Assembly: GCF_011303755.1 (NCBI RefSeq)
Contig: NZ_CP049885.1
Location: forward strand, 1,904,001 to 1,968,000
Direction of reading: 5' to 3'
Length of the DNA stretch: 64,000 bases
Origin: Acidovorax sp. HDW3
GTDB lineage: Bacteria > Pseudomonadota > Gammaproteobacteria > Burkholderiales > Burkholderiaceae_C
Shown: in pieces, positions 52,440-61,133 of the stretch
How positions within the stretch are numbered: the first letter of the stretch is position 1
Layout of the letters: each line of letters begins with the position of its first letter
Notes under the pieces: model-generated
The model's database searches: none
Seen by the model: the letters and a program-made list of their open reading frames with translations, nothing else
Told to the model about the DNA's origin: nothing
Position numbers and translations under genes: made by a program

Positions 52440-53498
52440 TTACGCCGACTGCTGCGACACCCCGGCCGACGCAAAGCTCGCCATCTCCGCCAGGATGCGG
52501 CAGGCCGAGGCCAGCAGCGGCCAGGCCAGCGCCGCGCCCGAGCCCTCGCCCAGGCGCAACCCCAGGTCCAGCAGCGGCTGCGCCTGCAGCTGCACCAGCA
52601 TCGCGCCATGGCCACGCTCGCCCGAGCGGTGCGCAAACACGCAGCGCTGCAGCACCAGCGGCGCCAGGCGCGCGGCCACCAGCACTGCGGCGCAGGTGAT
52701 GAAGCCATCGACGACGATCACGCGCCGCTCGCTCGCCGCCTGCAGCACGGCGCCAGTGAGGGTGGCAATCTCAAAACCGCCCAGCGCTGCCAGGGCATCG
52801 AGCGGCGCCTGCGCCGTGGGGTTGGCGTCCAGCGCCTGCTGCAGCACAGCCTGCTTGCGGGCGATACCCACTGCATCGAGCCCGGTGCCCGCACCCACGC
52901 AGTCAGCCAACGGCAGCCCGCCCAGGCGCGCCAGCAGCAGCGCCGCAGCCGAGGTGTTGCCAATGCCCATTTCGCCCAACAAAAGTGCATTGCCCGGCAG
53001 CGCCCGCACGATGTCCATGCCGTTGGCCAGCGCCTGCTGGCACTGCGCCGCACTCATCGCCGGGCCCACGCTCGCATCCTGCGTGCCGGCGGCAATGCGG
53101 TACGACAGCAGGCACGGCGCCCCGGGCGCCACCGCACGCGGAGCAATGGCCCGCGCCACGCCGCAATCGACCACCGACAGCTGCAGCCCATGCTGGCACG
53201 CGAGCACGCTCACGGCGGCGCCACCGGCGAGAAAGTTCTCCACCATCTGCCAGGTGACGTCGCTCGGGTAGGCCGAGACGCCACGCGCCGCCAGGCCATG
53301 GTCGGCAGCGCAGACCAGCATCTGCGGCGCCTGCAGCTGCGGCTGCTCGCTGCCCAGAATCAGGCCCAGGCGCAGCGCCAGCGCTTCGAGCTGCCCGAGC
53401 GCACCCAGGGGCTTGGTTTTGTGGTCCAGCACATGCTGCAGGCGCGCGCGCAGCGCAGCGTTGTCCAGCTCGGGAATCGAAGGGAGTTGAAAATGCAT
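52440..53498 (-). CDS. cobT: Nicotinate-nucleotide:dimethylbenzimidazole phosphoribosyltransferase
   Basis: 352 residues from the ATG at 53498; the longer frame runs through a repeat. Family patterns: KTKPLGALGQLEALALRLGL, VCAADHGLAARGVSAYPSDV, GEMGIGNTSAAALL, DGFITCAAVLVA and HRSGERGHGAML. It makes alpha-ribazole phosphate for the lower ligand of cobalamin. It lies directly after cobQ on the same strand, with a palindromic repeat between; no other cobalamin genes are in view. Confidence 0.96.
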   Translation of the reverse strand: MHFQLPSIPELDNAALRARLQHVLDHKTKPLGALGQLEALALRLGLILGSEQPQLQAPQMLVCAADHGLAARGVSAYPSDVTWQMVENFLAGGAAVSVLACQHGLQLSVVDCGVARAIAPRAVAPGAPCLLSYRIAAGTQDASVGPAMSAAQCQQALANGMDIVRALPGNALLLGEMGIGNTSAAALLLARLGGLPLADCVGAGTGLDAVGIARKQAVLQQALDANPTAQAPLDALAALGGFEIATLTGAVLQAASERRVIVVDGFITCAAVLVAARLAPLVLQRCVFAHRSGERGHGAMLVQLQAQPLLDLGLRLGEGSGAALAWPLLASACRILAEMASFASAGVSQQSA

Positions 53499-53511
53499 AG
53501 ATTGTTTACTA

Positions 53512-53562
53512 CAAAATAAATAGCTGGTAGCGCTGATAAACAAAGGGCTAGAGCCCAATTTC
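53512..53562. repeat. Dispersed palindromic repeat between cobQ and cobT
   Basis: AAATAGCTGGTAGCGCTG, loop ATAAACA, AAGGGCTAGAGCCCAATTTC. It fills almost the whole gap between the two genes, so it lies in a shared transcript. Confidence 0.82.
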
Positions 53563-55039
53563 ATTCCAAAATTTGTCCCAGGCTGCCGGGCGCAAACCAC
53601 TGCCCCAGGCCGCTGGCCATGCGCTCGAACGCCTGCTCCAGCGTCGGCGCGTTGGCGCCAAACAGGGCCTGCAGCACGCTGGCATTTTCAAACAGGCCAT
53701 GCAGGTACAGCCCGAGTACGTTGCCCGCCGGGTTCTGCCAGGCCAGGCCGGGCAGCACCTCGCGCGCGACGTCGCCCTTGGCGGCCATGGCCGGGTGCTG
53801 CGCCGTCTGGCCGTGGTGAATCTCATAGCCCTGCAGGGCCACCCCCGCCAGCGCCTGCCAGGCGCCCTGCAGTGCCCCCAGGCGGTACTGGCCGGGGCGC
53901 ACGGTTTTCTCGCGTTCAAAACTCGTCACCAGCGGCAGCAGGCCCAGGCCGGGGCCGTTGCCATCGACGCCCTGGGTGTCGATCAGCGCCTCACCCAACA
54001 TCTGCAGGCCACCGCAAATGCCCAGCACGCGCCCGCCACGCGCGGCGTGCGCTGCCACTGCGGCATCGAGCCCCTGTGCCCGCAGCCAGGCCAAATCTGC
54101 CGCCGTGGCCTTGGAGCCTGGCAGGATGACCCAGTCGGCCCCCGCCAGCTCGGCCGGGCTGCGCGCCCACGACAACGCCACGCCGGGCAGGTTTTTGAGC
54201 GGCTGGAACTCATCGAGGTTGCTGATGCGCGGATAGGCCACGACGGCAATGCGCGTGTGCACCGCCCCGCTGCCGGTGCTGCGGGCGTCAAACACGCCGT
54301 CTTCCTCGGGCAGGCCGTGCTGCCACTGCATGGGAATGGTGGCCAGCACGGGCACGCCGGTTTTCTCCTGCAGCAGCTGCGGCGCCGGCGCCAGCAAGGC
54401 GGCGTCGCCCCGGAATTTGTTGAGCACAAAGCCCGCCAGCAGCGCCTGATCGGCCGGCGCCAGCAGCGCCCAGGTGCCGTACAGGTGGGCAAAGGCACCG
54501 CCCCGGTCGATGTCGCTCACCAGCAGGCAGCGGGCCTGCCCGTGGTGCGCCACGCGCAGGTTGACGACGTCGCTGGCCATCAAGTTGATCTCCGCCGGCG
54601 AGCCCGCGCCCTCGATCACCACCACGTCGTTCTCGGCGCGCAAGGCATCGAGCGCGGCCGCAATCTGCGGCCACACCCGCTGGCTGCGCCCGCGCCAGGG
54701 CAGCGCGCTCAGCGCCGCATCCACCTGCCCGAGCAGCACCACCTGGCTGTGGGTATCGGCCTCGGGCTTGAGCAACAGCGGGTTCATGCGCACATCGGGC
54801 ACGGCCCGTGCGGCCAGGGCCTGGAAGTACTGCGCACTGCCGATCTCGCCATACCCCCCCTCGGGCGTGGCCACCACGCGCGCGTTGTTGCTCATGTTCT
54901 GCGCCTTGAACGGCGCCACCTTCAAGCCCTGATTGCTGTAGTAGCGGCACAGCGCCGTCGCCAACCAGCTCTTGCCCGCACCGCTGCTGGTGCCCAGCAC
55001 CATGACGCAGCGCGCCGGCCCGCAAAGGGTTTTTTCCAT
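53561..55039 (-). CDS. cobQ: Cobyric acid synthase
   Basis: 492 residues from the ATG at 55039. The N-terminal half is a dethiobiotin-synthetase-like P-loop (VLGTSSGAGKSWLATALCRY, PFKAQNMSNNARVV); the C-terminal half is a class I glutamine amidotransferase with nucleophile Cys in VLGICGGLQMLGEAL and a His in YEIHHGQT. It amidates four side chains of adenosyl-cobyrinic acid diamide. It is followed by cobT. Confidence 0.97.
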   Translation of the reverse strand: MEKTLCGPARCVMVLGTSSGAGKSWLATALCRYYSNQGLKVAPFKAQNMSNNARVVATPEGGYGEIGSAQYFQALAARAVPDVRMNPLLLKPEADTHSQVVLLGQVDAALSALPWRGRSQRVWPQIAAALDALRAENDVVVIEGAGSPAEINLMASDVVNLRVAHHGQARCLLVSDIDRGGAFAHLYGTWALLAPADQALLAGFVLNKFRGDAALLAPAPQLLQEKTGVPVLATIPMQWQHGLPEEDGVFDARSTGSGAVHTRIAVVAYPRISNLDEFQPLKNLPGVALSWARSPAELAGADWVILPGSKATAADLAWLRAQGLDAAVAAHAARGGRVLGICGGLQMLGEALIDTQGVDGNGPGLGLLPLVTSFEREKTVRPGQYRLGALQGAWQALAGVALQGYEIHHGQTAQHPAMAAKGDVAREVLPGLAWQNPAGNVLGLYLHGLFENASVLQALFGANAPTLEQAFERMASGLGQWFAPGSLGQILE

Positions 55040-55058
55040 AGCTCCATCGCCTCGATTT

Positions 55059-55110
55059 ATTTCAAAAATGATAGCTGCTGGCGCAGTACCCACCTTGCTT
55101 TTCAGGCCAT
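55059..55110. repeat. Dispersed palindromic repeat upstream of cobQ, decayed
   Basis: AAAATGATAGCTGCTGGCGC is well conserved; the second arm is degenerate. Confidence 0.65.
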
Positions 55111-55157
55111 ATGGCCATTGAAATGGCGACAAGAACGAAGCCCACAAGAAACGCTGC

Positions 55158-55163
55158 TACAAT
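55158..55163 (+). promoter_or_regulatory. Minus-10 element of tRNA-Ser
   Basis: TACAAT lies 10 bases before the tRNA gene, the right place for its promoter; no good minus-35 is visible 17 bases upstream. Confidence 0.45.
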
Positions 55164-55173
55164 GGCGGGCTCC

Positions 55174-55263
<90 letters not shown>

Positions 55264-55302
55264 GTATTGCTAAGTTGTTGATTTCAAACAACTTTTTCAA
55301 AG

Positions 55303-55355
55303 AGGCTTCAAAAGTCGTGTACCGAAAGGTGTACTGCTTTGAAGCCTTTTTGCTT
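55303..55355 (+). terminator. Rho-independent terminator of tRNA-Ser
   Basis: AGGCTTCAAAAG pairs with CTTTGAAGCCT across a loop that itself holds GTACC/GGTGTAC, followed by TTTTTGCTTT. Confidence 0.82.
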
Positions 55356-55363
55356 TGCATCCC

Positions 55364-56125
55364 ATGCCCCTCCCCCTCCTCTGGCACGACCCCCACCTGG
55401 TGGCTTTGTACAAGCCTGCCGGCTGGCTGGTGCACCGCACCGGGCTCGATGCCGGGGAAACGCGCTTTGTGGTGCAGACGCTGCGCGCGCAGCTCGGGCA
55501 GATGGTGTACCCCGTGCACCGGCTCGACAAGGGCACCTGCGGCGTGCTGCTGATGGCGCTGCACCCCGAGGCAGCGCGGCGCCTGTGCGCCGCGTTTGCG
55601 CAGCAGCAGGTGCACAAGCGCTACCTGGCCTGCGTGCGCGGCTGGGCGCCCGAGGATTGCTCCGTCGATCACGCCCTGCGCCCGGACGATGCGCCCGCCG
55701 ACGCCCCGGCGCAGCCCGCGCGCACCCGGTTCACGCGCCTGGCGCAGCTGGAGCTGGCACAGGCCAGCGATGCGCGCTACGCCAGCACCCGTGCCAGCCT
55801 GGTGCTGGCGCAGCCGCAAACGGGGCGGCGCCACCAAATCCGGCGCCACTGCAAGCACATCGCCCACCCCATTTTGGGTGACGCCACGCATGGCAAGGGG
55901 CCGCTCAACCGCTGGTGGGCGCAGCAGCTGGGGCACCAGCGCCTGTGGCTGCACGCCTGGCAGCTCGATCTGGCCCACCCCATGACCGGGGTGCCGCTGC
56001 GGCTGCACAGCGGCCTGCACTGCGCGCCGGCAAGCGCCGCATCCACCGCCGCGCCGGCGCCGCACACGGATCTGCAGCATTGGCAGCAGCTGCTGCAGCA
56101 GCCCTGGCAGTGGGCGCCGCGTTAA
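55364..56125 (+). CDS. truC: tRNA pseudouridine synthase (RluA family, TruC-like)
   Basis: 253 residues from the ATG at 55364; a TTG at 55355 is inside the terminator. The catalytic motif VHRLDKGTCGVLLMAL carries Asp, and LAQPQTGRRHQIRRHCKHIA with HPILGDATHGKG follow, matching TruC (tRNA uridine 65) by its short length and lack of an S4 domain. Convergent with rbgA, with stop codons overlapping by four bases. Confidence 0.9.
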   Translation: MPLPLLWHDPHLVALYKPAGWLVHRTGLDAGETRFVVQTLRAQLGQMVYPVHRLDKGTCGVLLMALHPEAARRLCAAFAQQQVHKRYLACVRGWAPEDCSVDHALRPDDAPADAPAQPARTRFTRLAQLELAQASDARYASTRASLVLAQPQTGRRHQIRRHCKHIAHPILGDATHGKGPLNRWWAQQLGHQRLWLHAWQLDLAHPMTGVPLRLHSGLHCAPASAASTAAPAPHTDLQHWQQLLQQPWQWAPR

Positions 56126-57060
56126 AAACGCCGCTTCTTGCGCCGTTTTTCGTGCTCGGCCTTGCGTGCCAGGCGCTCGGCCTCCTTGGCCTGGCCCACG
56201 GCGAGCCAGGCGGCAAATTCTTCCACCGTCTCCAGGGTGATGGCGCCGATGGCGCCGCTGCGAAAGTCGGTCAGCACCAGTTCAGCGGCTTTTTGCAGGT
56301 TCACGCGCCCGCCGCTCATGACGGCGCCGCGCTTTTTGCCGATCGCCGTCAGCAGCTCGTCGTCGTGCAGTGCCTGCAGCTGCGCCAGCGGCAGGTCGAG
56401 CTTGTAGCGGTCGAGCAGCGCCTGGGCGTAGTGGCGCTGCAGGTACAAGAGCAGCTCCAGCGCCACCAGCTCCTCGTCGTAGGCGTTGCGGCCCACGGCG
56501 CCGCTGGCCGCCAGGTTGTAGCCGCTTTGCTCGACGATGATGCGCGGCCAGAGCATTCCGGGGGTGTCCCACAGATAAAAATCATCGGCAACGACGATGC
56601 GCTGCTCTTGTTTGGTGACGCCGGCCTCGTCGCCGGTTTTGGCCTGAAAGCGTCCGAGCAGGCTGTTGTTGAGGGTGGATTTACCGACGTTGGGAATGCC
56701 GCAGATCAGCACCCGCATCGGGCGCGAGAGCCCTTTGCGCTCAGGCGCAAGTTCGCGGCAGGCAGCGAGCAGGCGCTGCGCCGGGGCGCGCTCGGAGGCG
56801 TCGAGCGCAATCGCACGCGTGCCCGGCTGTGCGTTGTACCAGGCCAGCCAGGCGGGGGTGCGCGTGGAGTCGGCCAGGTCTTGTTTGTTCAGCACCTTGA
56901 GCGTCGGGCGGTGGCCCGTGAGCTCAGCGAGCAGCGGGTTGGCGCTGGAGCCAGGCAGGCGCGCATCGAGCAGCTCGATGACGACGTCGATGTCTTTGAT
57001 GCGCTCGGCAATTGCCTGGCGCGTGAGGTGCATATGACCGGGGAACCACTGGATGGCCAT
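56122..57060 (-). CDS. rbgA: Ribosome biogenesis GTPase YlqF/RbgA
   Basis: 312 residues from the ATG at 57060 (MAIQWFPGHMHLTRQAI). A circularly permuted GTPase: G4 LNKQDLAD precedes G1 GIPNVGKSTLNNSLLG, then G3 DTPGMLWPR. It assists assembly of the large ribosomal subunit. The basic tail KAEHEKRRKKRRF is usual for rRNA binding. Divergent from the small gene at 57126. Confidence 0.95.
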   Translation of the reverse strand: MAIQWFPGHMHLTRQAIAERIKDIDVVIELLDARLPGSSANPLLAELTGHRPTLKVLNKQDLADSTRTPAWLAWYNAQPGTRAIALDASERAPAQRLLAACRELAPERKGLSRPMRVLICGIPNVGKSTLNNSLLGRFQAKTGDEAGVTKQEQRIVVADDFYLWDTPGMLWPRIIVEQSGYNLAASGAVGRNAYDEELVALELLLYLQRHYAQALLDRYKLDLPLAQLQALHDDELLTAIGKKRGAVMSGGRVNLQKAAELVLTDFRSGAIGAITLETVEEFAAWLAVGQAKEAERLARKAEHEKRRKKRRF

Positions 57061-57125
57061 GGGGATTTTTCTCGAACGGCAAAGGGCGCAAGGATAATCG
57101 CCCACCCTTGCCCTGCTGCTGCACC

Positions 57126-57332
57126 ATGACAAAGCCCGCCACCGATCTTGCCAGCGCCCGCGCCCTGTTCGCCGCCCTGCAAGCGCGTGCCCAGGCCGCC
57201 GGCATCACCCTGCGCCGCCCACCGCCCGAGCCGCAAAGCTGCTGCGGGCGCGGCTGCAACGGCTGTGTCTGGGAGGGCTTCTTCGCCGCTGCCGCCTACT
57301 GGCAGGAGGAGGCGCTTTTAATGCTCGAATAG
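57126..57332 (+). CDS. Oxidoreductase-like domain protein (PF09791 type)
   Basis: 68 residues. The core RPPPEPQSCCGRGCNGCVWE is the Cys-rich signature of the oxidoreductase-like N-terminal domain family, with four or five Cys that could hold a metal or disulfide. Function unknown. The start at 57126 avoids the poor extension; the ribosome site is weak. Confidence 0.85.
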   Translation: MTKPATDLASARALFAALQARAQAAGITLRRPPPEPQSCCGRGCNGCVWEGFFAAAAYWQEEALLMLE

Positions 57333-57378
57333 GGCATTAACGCTTACCCAGCAAGCGCGAGCAGCTATCAATTAAATA
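57333..57378. repeat. Dispersed palindromic repeat that supplies the stop codon of the FUSC gene
   Basis: GGCATTAACGCTTA, loop CCCAGC, AAGCGCGAGCAGCTATCAATTAAATAG. The TAA at 57372-57374 on the minus strand lies in its AT-rich flank and ends the membrane protein gene. Confidence 0.82.
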
Positions 57379-59522
57379 GCAAGCGCAGCATCGGCCTCGC
57401 GCCGCAGTTGCAGCGCCAGGGTCTCGGCCAGGGCCAGGCGGCGCAGCAACCAGGGGGTCAGGTCGATCTCGGCCGAGGGTGCAACGGCGCCCAGCGGCAG
57501 GCTCGCGTCCTCGTCCCAAACCGGGGGGGCTTCATTTTCTGCCGGCAAGGGCGCACCTTCGAGCAAGGCGCTGATGCGCGCACTCGCGGCCTGCAGCGGC
57601 GCCCGCACCTCATCGCCATCGAGGTGCCCCCGGCGCAACAGCAGCATGGCCTTGACGGCGGTGAGCTGCGCCAGCAGCTGGTAGCAGTGCACCTGCAGGC
57701 GTTCGAGCGGCAGCAGCGGCGGGCGCACGGCACGCGGCTCCTGCCAGGCGCGCTCGGTGGCCTGCACCAGCGCCGCCAGGCTGTCGAAAGCTTCGCGCCG
57801 CGCCAGGCGCCAGGCGAGCTCGGGGTGGTTGTCCACCGCTTGCAGCTGCCCCAGGGCCAGGGCTTCGCGCACATGGCGCACCTGCGCCGCCAGGCTGCGC
57901 GCCACCAGCGCCGGCACCTGCTGGCGTTCCCAGGACGGCAGCACGTAGGCAAAGGCCCAGGCCATGCCGGCGCCGAGCAGGGTGTCGGCAATGCGTTCGA
58001 GCAGGTCGAAGGCGGCGTTGTCACCACCGTGCAGCAGGTGCGACTGCACCAGGCCGAGCACCGTCGCCGCCACCGCCGCCACCAGGTAGCGCCGGATGGT
58101 GAAGGCGTGCACCACCGCCTGCGCCAGCGTCACGCACAAGAGCAGCGCCCAGGCCGGCAGCTGCGCCGCCAGCAGCAACGCCGCCAGCAGGCAGCCGAGC
58201 AAGGTGCCGGCAACGCGGGCGTTGCGCCGCTGCAGGGTCTGCGCCAGGCTGCCGCGCAGCACGACGACGATGGTCAGCACCACCCAGTAAGCGTGCGTGC
58301 CCCAGGGCAGCAGCTGCGCCACGGCGTAGCCCGAGCCCACGGCCAGCGCCGCGCGCAGGGCGTGGCGCAGCGGCGCCGCCTGCCAGCGCCACAGGCGCAG
58401 CAGGGGCTGCCAGCTCCAGCCGGCGGGGCTGACGAACATCTGCCAGCTGGCGCGTACCACGGCCAGGTCGGGCTGGGCCTCGCCCCGGGCCAGGGCGTGC
58501 AGGCGGCCAATGTCAAGGTGGATGTGGCCAATGCGGTGCGCCAGGCCACGCGCCAGGCGGGTGGGCGTAAAGCCCTGGGCGCCGGGCTCGGGTGCCAGGT
58601 GGGTGTCGGGCGCCGGGCGCTGCCAAGCGGCGGGGACGCGCCCGCGCAAGAGGGCGTCGGCCAGGTCTTCGAGCGCCTGCGCCTGCGCCAGCAGCTCGCC
58701 TTGCAGGCGCTGCAGGGCGCCGGCCTGCGCCGGCTGCTGGCGCAGCATCTCCAGGTCCAGGCCGCAGGCGAGCAGGTGGTCGCGCAGCTCCAGCGCGCAC
58801 AGCAACATGCCGGCGAGCTGCAGCTGGCGGGGGCGGCGCGGCGCTTCGTACAGCAGGTCGCGTGCGGCCTGCATCTGCTCGGCCAGGGCCGCCTGGCAGC
58901 GCAGCAGCGCGCCGGTGAGCGCGTCGCTGCCCTCGCGCACCAGGGGCGTGAACTGCTGCGCCTGCAGGCGCAGCAGCGCCGCGAGCGAGAACAGCAAATC
59001 CGCCATCAGCTGCGCGCGGTAGCGCTGGTTGAGCAGCGCATTCATCAGCACCGCCCAGGGCAAGTACAGAAAGGCCCCCAGGCCAAAGTACAGCGTGCTG
59101 TGCAGCGCTTGCTGCGCCGCATCGACCCCGGTGGGCACGGGCAGGGCCATGGCGAACACCAGCGCCAGCATGGCACCAATGGCCACTGGCGCACCGCGCT
59201 GGCCCCAGGCCATGAGCAAAAAGACGCAAAAGCTCGCCGGCACGATGAGCAGGCCCAGCGCCCAGGGGCTGCCTTCGAGCCGCAGCACGGCGTAGAACAG
59301 CGGCAGCGCCAGCAGTGGCGCCGGCAGCATGTGCCAAAACTTGCCGCGCCGGGGTGCGTGCATATCCGGCGGAATGCTGACGATGGTGCCCACCGCTGCG
59401 GCCGAGGCTGCTTCGCTGCCCAGCACGAGCTGCACCAGCGCCGCAATCACCAGCAGGCCCAGGGCGCTGCCGACGCCGTTGGCGACGTAGTGCGACAGCA
59501 GTACGCGCAGGGCCGATCGCAT
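57372..59522 (-). CDS. FUSC-family inner-membrane protein (YccS/AaeB-like)
   Basis: 716 residues with two membrane blocks, residues 10-165 and 395-530, each with about six helices, separated by helical cytosolic parts. The second block contains the FUSC signature (YWVVLTIVVVLRGSLAQTLQ, RVAGTLLGCLL). The family includes AaeB aromatic-acid exporters and YccS; the transported compound is unknown. It starts nine bases after the gshA stop, so the two share an operon. Its last codons run into a palindromic repeat. Confidence 0.93.
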   Translation of the reverse strand: MRSALRVLLSHYVANGVGSALGLLVIAALVQLVLGSEAASAAAVGTIVSIPPDMHAPRRGKFWHMLPAPLLALPLFYAVLRLEGSPWALGLLIVPASFCVFLLMAWGQRGAPVAIGAMLALVFAMALPVPTGVDAAQQALHSTLYFGLGAFLYLPWAVLMNALLNQRYRAQLMADLLFSLAALLRLQAQQFTPLVREGSDALTGALLRCQAALAEQMQAARDLLYEAPRRPRQLQLAGMLLCALELRDHLLACGLDLEMLRQQPAQAGALQRLQGELLAQAQALEDLADALLRGRVPAAWQRPAPDTHLAPEPGAQGFTPTRLARGLAHRIGHIHLDIGRLHALARGEAQPDLAVVRASWQMFVSPAGWSWQPLLRLWRWQAAPLRHALRAALAVGSGYAVAQLLPWGTHAYWVVLTIVVVLRGSLAQTLQRRNARVAGTLLGCLLAALLLAAQLPAWALLLCVTLAQAVVHAFTIRRYLVAAVAATVLGLVQSHLLHGGDNAAFDLLERIADTLLGAGMAWAFAYVLPSWERQQVPALVARSLAAQVRHVREALALGQLQAVDNHPELAWRLARREAFDSLAALVQATERAWQEPRAVRPPLLPLERLQVHCYQLLAQLTAVKAMLLLRRGHLDGDEVRAPLQAASARISALLEGAPLPAENEAPPVWDEDASLPLGAVAPSAEIDLTPWLLRRLALAETLALQLRREADAALAI

Positions 59523-59530
59523 GGTGTGGG

Positions 59531-61060
59531 TTAGCCCAGCTGGCGCGGGTCCATGTACTGCTGGCGCCAGGCTTCAAAGTCCAGGGTGTCAGCGTCTTCG
59601 ATGGCTTTTTGCGCCGCCAGCGACTGCGCTGCCAGCGTTTGGTAATGCTGCTGCTGCGCCGCGCTCCAGGGCTGGGCCAGCAGGGCGGCGCGCGCCTGCT
59701 GCGACTGGGCGAAGGAAAACGCCTCGAAGCTGCAGCCATGCTGCTGCACCATCTGCGCCAGCACCTGCGCCGAAGGCGTGCGGGCGCTGTCGGCCAGGCG
59801 CTCCTGGGCGGCCTGCACGGCGGCGCCGTAATCGAGCCCGCCGTGCGTGGCATCCAGGCGTGCGGCCAGCGGCGCACATTGCGCCAGCACCTGCGCCGCC
59901 CAATCGCGCAGCAGCACCGGCTGGCCCTGGCGCAGCAGCTGCAGGCCAGCTTCGCGCCCACGCTCGGCGGCGAGCAGCTGGTTGTGCTTGAGCTCGGCAA
60001 TTTCCTGCGGCGTATCCGGCGGGCTGTCCGAGAGCAGGCAGTGCAGCAGGAACACGTCGAGCAGGCGCATGGTCTGCGCCGTGATGCCCACACTCTCGAA
60101 CGGGTCGAGGTCCATGAGCCGCACCTCGACGTACTCCACGCCGCGCTCGCGCAGCGCGTGCAGCGGGCGCTCGCCGCTGCGCACCGTGCGCTTGGGGCGG
60201 ATGCTGCCGTAGAACTCGTTTTCGATCTGCAGCAAGCTGGTGCCGAGCTGGTTGTAGTCGCCGCCGATGTTGCGGATGCCGATGGCCTCGTACGCCGGGT
60301 AAGGCCGCGTCAGGGCCTCGTGCAAGGAATCGGCGTAGCCGGCCAGGCCGTTGTAGCTGACGTTGATGCTCGCCTGGGCCTCGCTCTGGTAGCCCAGGCG
60401 CCCCATGCGCAGCGAGGTGGCGTGCGGCAGGTGCAGCGCCTGCCCGCCCTCGCCCAGCGGCTGCAGGCTGTGCGCGCGCCCCTGCACAAAGCAGGGGCAC
60501 AGCGCCGGCGAGGCGCCAAACAGGTACAGCAGCACGAAGGCATGGCGGCGGAAGTTGCGGATCAGGCCGAAGTATTCGTCGCTCGTCACCCCGGGCAGCG
60601 ACCAGTTGTAGTGGATGCCCGAGATGGTTTGCATCCGCCGCCCGTAGCGGTGCGCCAGGCCCATGCGGTAGATGCTCTTGGCGCGGCCGATGTGCGAGTG
60701 GCCGTAGCGGCCGATGGGGATGGTCTCGTCCGTCGGCAGGCCGCAGGGCATACTCGCCGCCCACAGCAGCTCGCCGCCGCCCTGCTGCAGGGTGCGCAGC
60801 ACGTACTGGTGAATGTGCGTCAACTCATCGAGGCAGCCTTGCACGCTCTGGTGCGCGCCGGTGATGAGCTCGATTTGCGATTCGCTGTAGTCCGTGGTGA
60901 TGCTGGCGTGCGTCAGCGCCGCCCCCAGGGCCTGGGGGTGCGGCGTGAGCGCCAGCCCGCCTTCGGCGCGCACGCGCAAGCCCTCTTTTTCTATCCCTCG
61001 GCGGATGCCGGCCAGGCGCTCGCCAGAGACGGCGGCCAGACGTTCGTGCAGGGTATTCAT
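59531..61060 (-). CDS. gshA: Glutamate-cysteine ligase
   Basis: 509 residues from the ATG at 61060, the E. coli-type (class I) enzyme: GIEKEGLRVRAEGGLALTPH, ITTDYSESQIELITGAH, the GRYGHSHIGRAKSIYRMGLA stretch, ISGIHYNWSLP, FGASPALCPCF and YVEVRLMDLDPFESVGI. It makes gamma-glutamylcysteine, the first step of glutathione synthesis. gshB is not in the window. The FUSC exporter gene follows at once. Confidence 0.97.
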   Translation of the reverse strand: MNTLHERLAAVSGERLAGIRRGIEKEGLRVRAEGGLALTPHPQALGAALTHASITTDYSESQIELITGAHQSVQGCLDELTHIHQYVLRTLQQGGGELLWAASMPCGLPTDETIPIGRYGHSHIGRAKSIYRMGLAHRYGRRMQTISGIHYNWSLPGVTSDEYFGLIRNFRRHAFVLLYLFGASPALCPCFVQGRAHSLQPLGEGGQALHLPHATSLRMGRLGYQSEAQASINVSYNGLAGYADSLHEALTRPYPAYEAIGIRNIGGDYNQLGTSLLQIENEFYGSIRPKRTVRSGERPLHALRERGVEYVEVRLMDLDPFESVGITAQTMRLLDVFLLHCLLSDSPPDTPQEIAELKHNQLLAAERGREAGLQLLRQGQPVLLRDWAAQVLAQCAPLAARLDATHGGLDYGAAVQAAQERLADSARTPSAQVLAQMVQQHGCSFEAFSFAQSQQARAALLAQPWSAAQQQHYQTLAAQSLAAQKAIEDADTLDFEAWRQQYMDPRQLG

Positions 61061-61133
61061 ACGTTCACAACCTTTTTCTTTTCCAGGTGGGAACTTAGCA
61101 CGCGCCGCCTGGCGCTGGCTTGAAGCCGGCGTT

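Noticed and set aside
55040-55170. Cobalamin riboswitch before cobQ
   Set aside because: No B12-box-like sequence is visible; the upstream region holds a repeat and then tRNA-Ser on the other strand.
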